A stretch of DNA of 64,000 nucleotides. Origin: Acidobacteria bacterium AB60. GTDB taxonomy: Bacteria > Acidobacteriota > Terriglobia > Terriglobales > Acidobacteriaceae. This document shows, piece by piece, positions 57,673 to 64,000 of the stretch. The notes beneath the pieces are model-generated. The model ran no database searches and was not told the origin of the DNA. It worked only from the letters and a program-made list of their open reading frames with translations. The DNA is taken from assembly GCA_008682415.1 (NCBI GenBank), contig VANK01000003.1, positions 1-64,000 on the forward strand, in the 5' to 3' direction. Made by a program: the position numbers and the translations under genes. The first letter of the stretch is position 1. Each line of letters begins with the position of its first letter.

Positions 57673-58701
57673 ATGCCCCCAGCACCCCCTTCGCCCCACG
57701 AAATCAGGCGTCTCGCTGCCGTACAGAAATTGCGCCTGCTCGGCACCCCCGCTGAAGAGCGCTTCGACAAAATCACCCGCCTTGCCCGCCGCATGTTCAA
57801 TGTGCCCATGGCCTGCCTCGACATCGTCGGAGAGAAGCTCGCCTGGCTCAAAAGCGTTCAGGGCTTCGACGGCATCGAAGGTCTGCGCAAGGATTCCTAC
57901 TGTCATCACACCGTCCTCGACGAGGGCGTCTGCGTGGTATCCGATGCGCGCAACGACCCCCGCGTTCACGACAGCGCCTTCGCCGACCTGTGGGTCTTCT
58001 ACGCCGGCGTCCCCCTGCATTTCGACGGAGAACGCGTCGGCGTCCTGTGCATCGGCGACTCCCAGACCCGCGACTTCGACTCCGATCAGCTCGACACTCT
58101 CGCCGACCTGGCCTCCCTGGCCGAACGCGAGCTGCAGGTGGCCGCCCTCTCCGAGGCGCAGATCGCCCTCGCCCACTCCCACGAAGAACTGGAGATGAAG
58201 GCCCGCATCGATGTGCTGACCCACGTCTGGAACCGGGGAGCCATCCTCGACATCCTGGCCGCCGAACGCATCCGCGGCGCCCCCGGCGCCTCCACCGCCC
58301 TCCTCATGATCGACCTCGACCACTTCAAGATCATCAATGACACCTACGGCCACGCCGCCGGGGATGAAGTGCTCCGCGTGGTCGCCTCCCGGCTGCGCGC
58401 CGCCCTGCGCCCCCTGGATGCCGTGGGACGATACGGCGGGGAAGAGTTCATCGCCGTTCTGCCGGGTGCCGCCCTCGAAGGAGCCGCCCAGGCCAGCGAA
58501 CGCGTCCGTCAGGCCGTGGAAAAGAAGCCCGTCCCCTTCGGAGGGCACAACATCCCCGTCACCTGCAGCATCGGCTGCGCCGCCTCCGGCAATGCCTCCG
58601 CCGACGAGGTCACCACCATGCTCCTTCGCGCCGACCGCGCCCTCTACCGGGCCAAGCTCTCAGGCCGCAATCGCGTCGAGGCCGAATCGCCCACTCCCTA
58701 A
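57673..58701 (+). CDS. GAF-GGDEF diguanylate cyclase
   Basis: A 342-residue soluble protein. A GAF domain (about residues 25-165; ARRMFNVPMACLDIVGEKLAW, split as ARRMFNVPMACL and DIVGEKLAW; GLRKDSYCHHTVL; FYAGVPLHFDGERVG) precedes a GGDEF domain with the active-site motif RYGGEEF and DLDHFKIINDTYGH. It should make cyclic di-GMP on binding a small molecule or redox signal. The inhibitory RxxD site is not at its usual place (five residues before GGEEF reads LDAVGR). AAGGTGG lies before the ATG at 57673. Confidence 0.92.
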   Translation: MPPAPPSPHEIRRLAAVQKLRLLGTPAEERFDKITRLARRMFNVPMACLDIVGEKLAWLKSVQGFDGIEGLRKDSYCHHTVLDEGVCVVSDARNDPRVHDSAFADLWVFYAGVPLHFDGERVGVLCIGDSQTRDFDSDQLDTLADLASLAERELQVAALSEAQIALAHSHEELEMKARIDVLTHVWNRGAILDILAAERIRGAPGASTALLMIDLDHFKIINDTYGHAAGDEVLRVVASRLRAALRPLDAVGRYGGEEFIAVLPGAALEGAAQASERVRQAVEKKPVPFGGHNIPVTCSIGCAASGNASADEVTTMLLRADRALYRAKLSGRNRVEAESPTP

Positions 58702-58717
58702 GCCGCTGCCCGCCGGC

Positions 58718-58723
58718 TAAAAT
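58718..58723 (+). promoter_or_regulatory. -10 hexamer TAAAAT
   Basis: TAAAAT ends 13 nt before the ATG at 58737 of the small lipoprotein gene, so the leader would be very short. The in-frame ATG at 58722 lies inside the hexamer and is unlikely to be used. Confidence 0.4.
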
Positions 58724-58736
58724 GAACTCGGTCTCC

Positions 58737-59033
58737 ATGCGTAAATCCCCGGCCGTTCCCCTTACTGTCCTGGCAGCCGTCGCCGCATTCGTCACCGCCT
58801 GTCAGAACGAACCCCGCCACTGTGTCGACTCCCAGGGCCGCATCGTTCCCGACGCCAGCTGCGCCGCCTCGGGCTCCGGAGGAGGCGCCTTCCGCTACGT
58901 CTACGGAGGTTCCAGCGGCGGACGCATCGGCGACACCGTCGTCGGCGGAAGCACCTCGCCCAGCGGCGTCTCCCGCGGCGGCTTCGGCGGTCATGGCGGC
59001 GAAGGCGGTGAAGGCGGCGGAGGAGGGGAGTAA
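58737..59033 (+). CDS. Small Gly-rich lipoprotein
   Basis: A 98-residue protein. It begins MRKSPAVPLTVLAAVAAFVT with a lipobox-like VTAC (Cys22) and continues with CVDSQGRIVPDASC and a Gly/Ser-rich tail ending in a run of Gly and Glu. The two Cys in the mature part may pair. The next gene starts on its stop codon (TAATG), so translation is coupled to the glutathionylspermidine-synthase-like gene, as in the E. coli ygiB-ygiC (DUF1190) arrangement; direct homology to DUF1190 is plausible but not proved. Confidence 0.75.
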   Translation: MRKSPAVPLTVLAAVAAFVTACQNEPRHCVDSQGRIVPDASCAASGSGGGAFRYVYGGSSGGRIGDTVVGGSTSPSGVSRGGFGGHGGEGGEGGGGGE

Positions 59034-60207
59034 TGCGCCGTCACACCATCAACCCCCGCCCCGGATGGCAGGAAACCGTCGCAAAGACGGGGCTCACCTA
59101 CAACACCCTCGCCGACGGTTCGCCCTACTGGGACGAATCTGCCTACTGGGAGTTCACCGCGGCAGAAGTCGATCGGATTGAAGAAGCTACATCCGAGATT
59201 CAACGCCTTGCTTTAAGTGCCGGCGACCACATCCTCGACCGGGATCGGCTCGCCGCGATGCACATTCCGCCCCAGGCCGCCGCCCGCATCCGCGAAACCT
59301 GGAACGCCGAGCCTCCCGCGCTCTACGGCCGTCTCGACCTGGCCTTCGACGGCCGCCAGATCAAGCTCCTGGAGTACAACGCCGACACCCCCACCGCCCT
59401 CGTCGAGGCCGCCGTCACTCAGTGGTACTGGCTTCAGGACTGCTTCCCGGCCGCCGACCAGTTCAATTCCCTCCACGAAAAGCTGGTCGCCAAGTGGAAG
59501 GACCTGCGGGCCTACGTCCACCAGCCCGTCTACTTCGGCCACGACGGCTCCGAAGAAGACTTCATGACCGTCAGCTACCTCCGCGACACCGCCGAGCAGG
59601 TCGCCTCAAAACCCATCCCATCGCCATGCGCGACATCGGCTGGGAAGAGAAGGCCTCGCGCTTCGTCGACCTCGATCGCCGCCCCATGCAGACCATCTTC
59701 AAGCTCTACCCCTGGGAGTGGATGCTGGCCGAACGCTTCGCCCCTCACGCCCTCGCCACCATGGGCCACGGCCAGAAAGACCCCGTGCAGTGGATCGAGC
59801 CGATCTGGAAGATGCTGTGGTCCAACAAGGCCCTTCTCGCCATCCTCTGGGAGCTGAACCCCAACCACGAGCTACTCCTGCCCGCCTATCTCGACGGCCC
59901 CCGCAACCTGAAAGACTACGTGAAGAAGTCGCTCTTCGGCCGTGAAGGAAAAGGGGTTAAGGTCTTCAGGGATTGGGTTGAAGGAAAGCCAGAGAAGGGA
60001 AGCGAAGCACCGGCGGAAAGCGAGAGCTCCTCGGAAAGCGAGCCCTGCGTCTATCAGAAGCTGGCCGTGCTCGCCGAATCCGGCGGCAACTACGCCGTCA
60101 TCGGCAGCTGGCTGATCGACGGGGAACCCGCCGGAATGGGCGTCCGCGAATCAAGGGCCCTGGTCACCACCAACACCAGCCGCTTCGTCCCCCACCTCTT
60201 CCGCTGA
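59033..60207 (+). pseudogene. Glutathionylspermidine-synthase-like gene, frameshifted
   Basis: Homologue of the ATP-grasp amidase/synthetase family (YgiC/YjfC, PF03738). The first frame gives the N-terminal half (HTINPRPGWQETVAKTGLTY; YGRLDLAFDGRQIKLLEYNA; EDFMTVSYLRDTAEQ) up to about 59600; the -1 frame continues with THPIAMRDIGWEEKASRF, MLAERFAPHALATMGH, LAVLAESGGNYAVIGSWLID and GMGVRESRALVTTNTSRFVP to the stop at 60207. One missing base near 59600-59611 would restore a single frame of 391 residues, the usual family length. Whether it is a real mutation, a read error or a recoding site is open. A low-complexity stretch (EKGSEAPAESESSSESE) interrupts the ATP-grasp part. Confidence 0.8.
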
Positions 60208-60230
60208 CCCGCCAATCCGGTAGGGTTTCC

Positions 60231-60268
60231 CTGACCACTGACCACTGACCACTGACCACTGACCACTG
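60231..60268. repeat. Heptamer tandem repeat (CTGACCA x5)
   Basis: Five exact copies of CTGACCA plus CTG, 38 nt, filling the 64-nt gap between two convergent genes. It resembles the tracts at 63214-63258 in unit sequence and at 62024-62064 and 323-350 in period. Confidence 0.9.
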
Positions 60269-60271
60269 TTC

Positions 60272-61024
60272 CTACCGGCTCGTCACCGCAGCCTGCGCCC
60301 GCGTCTGCGCCGCCTGCCGCTCCCGTTCCTTCACGCGCCGGTTGAACTCGTGGATCACACGGGCCACATACAGCTTGGTTTCCCGGTACGGCGGCATGCC
60401 GTGGTACTTGTCCACCGCGCCGGGCCCTGCGTTGTAAGCCGCCAGGGCCAGTGCAAGGTTGTCGTGATAGCGCTGCAAGAGCCAGTCCAGGTAGCCCGCT
60501 CCGCCGCGGACATTGTCCGCGGGACGGAAGGCGTCCTGTACGCCCTGCTCCGCCGCCGTCCCCGGCATCAGCTGCATCAGTCCCTGAGCTCCCTTGGGGC
60601 TCACGGCGTGCGCGTTCCCGTTGCTCTCGGCTTTCACCACGCTGGCCAGCAGGTCTTCGTCCACATTGTGCGCCGTCCCCGCCGAGGCCAGCATCTGGTG
60701 CAGGTCAGAGGAGGTAAGCTTGACCTCAACCGGCTTCGCGAGCGCGGGCGTGGGGGGTGGTGCGGCCTTCACAGATTCGGCCACCGGCTCCGGGGGCGGA
60801 TCCGGTACGGTCTCGATAGACGCAATCTGTGATTGAGTGAAGTCGATGAAATCTTCCGAGCCCTTCTTGAAGTAGAACCTGTACTTGCCTTCCACCATCT
60901 CGTGGCGATCGAAAACTTGTTCAGCCCCGGTCCTCAGGGAGACAAGCTCCGCGGCACGGGCCGGAATCGTCGCTCCCGCTGCCACCGTCACCGCCACAAC
61001 GAATTGGATACCGATTCTCACCAA
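60272..61024 (-). CDS. Exported lytic transglycosylase (SLT domain)
   Basis: A 250-residue cell-wall enzyme. A signal peptide (about 1-24, ending ARAAE) is followed by a domain with EGKYRFYFKKGSEDFIDFTQ and a Pro-rich linker, then the SLT fold (about 105-230) with catalytic Glu133 in SVVKAESNGN, GAQGLMQLMPGTA and LALAAYNAGPGAV. It cleaves the glycan strand in the periplasm. The start is TTG at 61024 or GTG one codon later; GAAGAG lies upstream. Its stop faces the heptamer tract. Confidence 0.9.
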   Translation of the reverse strand: MVRIGIQFVVAVTVAAGATIPARAAELVSLRTGAEQVFDRHEMVEGKYRFYFKKGSEDFIDFTQSQIASIETVPDPPPEPVAESVKAAPPPTPALAKPVEVKLTSSDLHQMLASAGTAHNVDEDLLASVVKAESNGNAHAVSPKGAQGLMQLMPGTAAEQGVQDAFRPADNVRGGAGYLDWLLQRYHDNLALALAAYNAGPGAVDKYHGMPPYRETKLYVARVIHEFNRRVKERERQAAQTRAQAAVTSR

Positions 61025-61047
61025 ATCACTCTTCTACGGACGTAACG

Positions 61048-61944
61048 TTAAAGCTTTACCTCAACCCCGGCAACCGCTTTTTGCTGTGCGACAAGTCGCT
61101 CCAGAACCACCGCCACCCCGTCCTCATCGTTCGGACGCGCCTGCTTCCATCCCCGCATCTTCGCCATCGTCCGCAGCTCCATCGCCGCATTGCCCATCAG
61201 CACCCCCTGGGCCGCCCACTCCAGCATCTCCACGTCGTTCCAGTTGTCGCCGATCGCCATCGTCTCCTTGCGGTCCACGCCCAGCCGCAGCGCCAGCCGT
61301 TCCAGCGCCCAGCCTTTGGAAACCCCGGGCGGCAGCAGGTCCAGAATCGACAAGTCCCGCGCCGGATACTCCGTCCGCACGCACTCGCAGTGCGCCTGCC
61401 ATTCGCTCGCCCGCAACGCCGTCTCGGCCTTCTTCATCTTTTCGATGCTTCCCGTCGCCATCCCCTGGATCGGATCCTCGCCGTCCGGCAGCGCCTTCTC
61501 CAGCGGCACCACCACCTCGATGGCGTTCCGGTTGGCCTCCACCCACAACGAAATCTGTCCCTCGGCCTGCGGAAGATCTTCCAGAACCAGCTCGCCCCGC
61601 CCCGGTCGGTCGAACGTAAACACCACCGTCCCGAAACTGCGCGCCAGCCCGCAGATCCCCCGCGCCACCCGCGCCTCCAGATGGCACCGGTCGATCGCGT
61701 CCCCGCCCAGCGTCCGGGTCACTGCCCCATTGGACGTGATCAGGGGCATATCCGCTCGTAACCCCAGCCCCTCCAGCAGCGGAACCGTGTACGCCGTCCG
61801 GCGTCCCGTGGCAATCGCCACCGTGATTCCCGCATCCTGGGCCGCCCGCAGCGCCTGGGCCGTCCGCGCACTCACCGCCTGCGAAAACGTCGGCAGCAGC
61901 GTTCCATCCACATCAATTGCCACCAGCCGAACCGGAGGGTGCAT
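61048..61944 (-). CDS. HAD-family (Cof-type) phosphatase
   Basis: A 298-residue HAD hydrolase of the Cof/YidA subfamily. The catalytic Asp pair is D11/D13 in AIDVDGTLL; IATGRR is motif II, KGWALERL carries motif III and AIGDNWNDVEML is motif IV. A type-IIB cap lies between motifs II and III (about residues 85-200). The likely substrate is a sugar phosphate or a flavin-pathway phosphate, the latter possible because ribD is the next gene upstream on the strand. The ATG has TAGACT six bases upstream, the six bases being GGAGGT. Confidence 0.92.
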   Translation of the reverse strand: MHPPVRLVAIDVDGTLLPTFSQAVSARTAQALRAAQDAGITVAIATGRRTAYTVPLLEGLGLRADMPLITSNGAVTRTLGGDAIDRCHLEARVARGICGLARSFGTVVFTFDRPGRGELVLEDLPQAEGQISLWVEANRNAIEVVVPLEKALPDGEDPIQGMATGSIEKMKKAETALRASEWQAHCECVRTEYPARDLSILDLLPPGVSKGWALERLALRLGVDRKETMAIGDNWNDVEMLEWAAQGVLMGNAAMELRTMAKMRGWKQARPNDEDGVAVVLERLVAQQKAVAGVEVKL

Positions 61945-61950
61945 ACCTCC

Positions 61951-61956
61951 AGTCTA
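61951..61956 (-). promoter_or_regulatory. -10 hexamer TAGACT of the HAD phosphatase gene
   Basis: TAGACT on the minus strand ends 6 nt before the ATG; GGAGGT fills the gap with zero spacing to the ATG. This matches mqnA (TAAACT, then GGAGAG, then GTG) almost exactly. Confidence 0.55.
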
Positions 61957-62023
61957 CCGGAGCAACAAACCCGCCAGACCCCCCGGGCCAGATCCGGTCG
62001 CTCGCAGGCGCCTCTAAGCCAAC

Positions 62024-62064
62024 CTATTCCCTATTCCCTGTTCCCTAATCCCTGTTCCCTGTCC
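62024..62064. repeat. Heptamer tandem repeat (CTRTTCC type)
   Basis: Units CTATTCC, CTATTCC, CTGTTCC, CTAATCC, CTGTTCC and a 6-nt CTGTCC. It overlaps the 3' end of ribD (stop at 62031), so the repeat encodes the last residues of RibD (KDREQGLGNRE). Confidence 0.88.
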
Positions 62065-63206
62065 TTCCATGGATCCCGAAGCAGCGAGCACAACCCCAGA
62101 TCGTTCTCATACCGCTCCACCTCGACCGCCCCCAGCCGCAGCGCGTGCGCCATCCCCTTGAACGCCGGCACCGCATCCGATCCCATGATCTGCGGCGACA
62201 CAAACAGATGCACCCGGTCCACCAGCCCCCCGGCCAGCAGCGCCGTGTTCAGCCGCGTCCCCGTCTCCGTCAGAACCGTCAAAATCCCCTCGGCCCCCAG
62301 CCTCTCCAGCACCAGCCCCAGCGGCACCCGCCCGGCCTCCGCGGGAAGCACCTCCACCCGCACCCCGCGCGCCCGCAGCTCCCCAATCCGCTTCTCGTCC
62401 TTCGATACGGTGAACACCACCACGTCGTCGTTCGCCGTGTCCACCATCTTGCACTTCACCGGCATCCGCAGCGCCGAATCCAGCACCACCCGCAGCAGCG
62501 GCCGTCGCCTCCGCAACCCGCTCCGGTCCGTCAGCAGCGGATCGTCCGCCAGAACCGTATCCACGCCCGTCAGCGCCGCATCCGCCTGCCACCGCAGCGG
62601 CTGCACCGCCGCCCGCGCCGCCTCGCACGTGATCCAGTACGGCGCCGCCGGCCCGGAGTGCACCCCCGCCGGCGGTGCGATCCGCCCATCCAGCGTCATC
62701 GCTACCTTCATCAGCACCAGCGGCCGCTTGCTCACAATCCAGCGCGCAAACCCCTCATTGATCCGCCGCGCCTCCTGTTCACACACGCCCACTCTTGTTT
62801 CCAGGCCCGCTGCACGCAGCCGCTCGAGACCGTGTCCGTCCACTCCCGGATTCGGATCCCCCGTAGCCGCCACCACCCGCTTGATCCCCGCAGCGATCAG
62901 CGCCTCCGTGCACGGCCCCGTCCTTCCCGTGTGATTGCACGGCTCCAGCGTCACATACGCCGTCCCGCCCTTCAGCCGGTCCTTCGTCCCCGCCGACACC
63001 GCATGCCGCCGCGCCTCCTTGAGCGCCGCCACCTCGGCATGATCCACCAGGTCGTACTCGTGCCACCCCTCCCCGATCACCTGCCCGGCCACATCCAGAA
63101 CCACGCACCCCACCGCCGGGTTCGGCGACGTCAGCCCAATCCCCCGCCGCGCCAGCTCCAGCGCCCGCGTCATCCAGTAAACGTCTTTTTTCTGGCTCAA
63201 CATCAT
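62031..63206 (-). CDS. ribD: Riboflavin biosynthesis protein RibD
   Basis: Bifunctional pyrimidine deaminase and reductase of 391 residues. The N-terminal deaminase has the zinc ligands H56 (DHAEVAAL), C90 and C99 in LEPCNHTGRTGPCT, with E58 catalytic. The C-terminal reductase contains KVAMTLDGRIAPP, TGVDTVLADDPLLT and VTETGTRLNTALLAGGLVDR. The last 11 residues are coded by a heptamer repeat tract and are unlike the family end. The start is ATG 63206 (or 63203); another heptamer tract ends 8 nt upstream, so no ribosome site is seen. ftsY lies upstream on the same strand. Confidence 0.95.
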   Translation of the reverse strand: MMLSQKKDVYWMTRALELARRGIGLTSPNPAVGCVVLDVAGQVIGEGWHEYDLVDHAEVAALKEARRHAVSAGTKDRLKGGTAYVTLEPCNHTGRTGPCTEALIAAGIKRVVAATGDPNPGVDGHGLERLRAAGLETRVGVCEQEARRINEGFARWIVSKRPLVLMKVAMTLDGRIAPPAGVHSGPAAPYWITCEAARAAVQPLRWQADAALTGVDTVLADDPLLTDRSGLRRRRPLLRVVLDSALRMPVKCKMVDTANDDVVVFTVSKDEKRIGELRARGVRVEVLPAEAGRVPLGLVLERLGAEGILTVLTETGTRLNTALLAGGLVDRVHLFVSPQIMGSDAVPAFKGMAHALRLGAVEVERYENDLGLCSLLRDPWKDREQGLGNRE

Positions 63207-63213
63207 CCGTTCA

Positions 63214-63258
63214 CTGACCCCTGACCCCTGACTCCTGACCACTGACCCCTGACCACTG
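63214..63258. repeat. Heptamer tandem repeat (CTGACCM type)
   Basis: Six units (CTGACCC, CTGACCC, CTGACTC, CTGACCA, CTGACCC, CTGACCA) plus CTG, 45 nt. It fills nearly all of the ftsY-ribD gap, ending 2 nt from the ftsY stop and starting 7 nt from the ribD start. Confidence 0.9.
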
Positions 63259-63260
63259 CC

Positions 63261-64000
63261 TCACCCCACCAGCCCTTCCACAAACGCCTCCGAATCAAAC
63301 TCCAGCAAGTCCGTCATCTTCTCCCCGATCCCCACAAACCGCACCGGCAAACTCAGCTCCCGCGCAATCGCCACAGCGATGCCGCCCTTCGCCGTTCCAT
63401 CCAGCTTGGTCAGCACAATCCCCGTCACCCCCGCCGCCGCCGTAAACAGCCGCGCCTGCTGCAGCCCGTTCTGCCCCGTCGTCGCATCCATCACCAGCAG
63501 CACCTCATGCGGAGCACCCGGGATCAGCCGCGACGCCGTACGCCGCATCTTCTCCAGCTCATCCATCAGTCCCGTCTTGGTGTGCAGCCGCCCCGCCGTA
63601 TCCACATACAGGTCCGCCGTCCCCCGCGCCTTGGCCGCGCTCGCCGCGTCATACAGCACCGCCGCCGGATCGCCCCCCTGCTTGGTCTTGATCATGTCTA
63701 CGCCCGACCGCCCCGCCCACACCTCCAGCTGCTCAATGGCGGCGGCCCGGAACGTATCTGCGGCACACAAAAGCACGGAGTGCCCCTGCGCCCGAGACCA
63801 CGCCGCCAGCTTCCCGCTCGTCGTCGTCTTTCCCGTCCCGTTCACGCCCACCAGGAACGTCACCTTGGGCGGCTCCGCCGGCTGCGCCACCGCCTTCTGC
63901 GGCGCATCCAGAATCGCCTTCAACTGCTCCTTCAGCAGATCCCGCAGCTCCGCCCCGCCCTCAATCGCCTTCCGCCGCGCCCGCTCCCGCAGCGCCTCCA
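63261..64000 (-). CDS. ftsY: Signal recognition particle receptor FtsY (3' part)
   Basis: The reading frame runs off the right end of the window, so the 5' part is missing. The visible 246 residues are the end of the N domain and the whole GTPase G domain: P-loop GVNGTGKTTTSGKLA, DTFRAAAIEQL, YVDTAGRLHT, LTKLDGTAKGGIA and FVGIGEKMTDLLEFDSE. FtsY docks the Ffh-SRP-RNA complex at the membrane; the RNA is encoded at 4766-4862. Confidence 0.96.
   Translation of the reverse strand, partial: EALRERARRKAIEGGAELRDLLKEQLKAILDAPQKAVAQPAEPPKVTFLVGVNGTGKTTTSGKLAAWSRAQGHSVLLCAADTFRAAAIEQLEVWAGRSGVDMIKTKQGGDPAAVLYDAASAAKARGTADLYVDTAGRLHTKTGLMDELEKMRRTASRLIPGAPHEVLLVMDATTGQNGLQQARLFTAAAGVTGIVLTKLDGTAKGGIAVAIARELSLPVRFVGIGEKMTDLLEFDSEAFVEGLVG

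Noticed and set aside
59600-59615. Programmed -1 frameshift in the glutathionylspermidine-synthase-like gene
   Set aside because: The sequence does not fit X XXY YYZ in the zero frame and no stimulatory structure was noticed; a one-base deletion is simpler. Kept only as an open alternative.
60231-60268. CRISPR-like or phage attachment repeat
   Set aside because: The units are directly abutting 7-mers without spacers, so this is a simple tandem repeat; no integrase is nearby.

Overview
The window is a high-GC, gene-dense bacterial chromosome segment of 64 kb with about 50 protein genes, one SRP RNA gene and no tRNA, rRNA, insertion sequence, phage or CRISPR array that I can see. Gene content points to Acidobacteriota, probably class Terriglobia. 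The pointers are the DUF6152/DUF6644 pair, a futalosine-pathway MqnA, two secreted PF04185 phosphoesterases, a BlaI-type repressor, an MCE protein and many Tat or Sec exported enzymes. The lineage is inference from recalled family distributions; no search was run.

Layout. 1-818 is a non-coding, repeat-rich stretch. 819-4586 (minus) holds rimO, a TPR protein and a Tat-exported metallo-beta-lactamase-fold protein. 4766-4862 is the SRP RNA, followed by fabH and a small NAD(P)-binding reductase. 6939-9233 is a lipoprotein phosphoesterase with three InlB-like repeats. mqnA faces it; dprA, topA and a proline dehydrogenase follow. 15636-19753 holds an orphan BlaI-type repressor, a secreted phosphodiesterase coupled to a GlcNAc-kinase-like gene, and nagA. 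19871-27131 holds a beta-propeller phosphoesterase, endonuclease IV, leuS and a membrane protein. 27142-34062 has a cytochrome P460, an MCE protein with exact 34-residue repeats, acpS, a small unknown gene, recG, a single-domain cyclic-nucleotide-binding protein and DUF6644/DUF6152. 34211-42472 has a Tat-exported Gfo/Idh/MocA protein, an ABC exporter pair, a DUF374 acyltransferase, queA and polA. 42474-51020 has a CLC protein, a membrane PP2C phosphatase, an aldo/keto reductase, glmM, xseA, an Hpt protein and a CheY-like regulator. These last two sit downstream of a large hybrid histidine kinase (51134-54583). 54825-64000 has a tail-anchored coiled-coil protein, DUF502, a flippase-like membrane protein, a GAF-GGDEF cyclase, a lipoprotein and glutathionylspermidine-synthase-like pair (the latter frameshifted), a lytic transglycosylase, a HAD phosphatase, ribD and the 3' part of ftsY.

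Working together. Most blocks are housekeeping. Accessory themes are phosphate and amino-sugar scavenging outside the cell (three exported phosphoesterase-type enzymes, a GlcNAc-kinase-like protein, NagA) and signalling (hybrid kinase, Hpt and receiver in one run; SpoIIE phosphatase; diguanylate cyclase; cNMP-binding protein).

The most unusual signals are not genes. First, about a dozen genes have a TAnnnT -10-like hexamer only 5 to 8 nt before the start codon, the same spacing seen before the SRP RNA 5' end, which suggests leaderless mRNAs. Second, there are four tracts of 7-nt periodic repeats, two of which bracket ribD. Third, there are three clean operator-like palindromes: a CRP-type, a LacI-type and a BlaI-type site. 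I did not find a convincing undescribed multi-gene defence or biosynthetic system.
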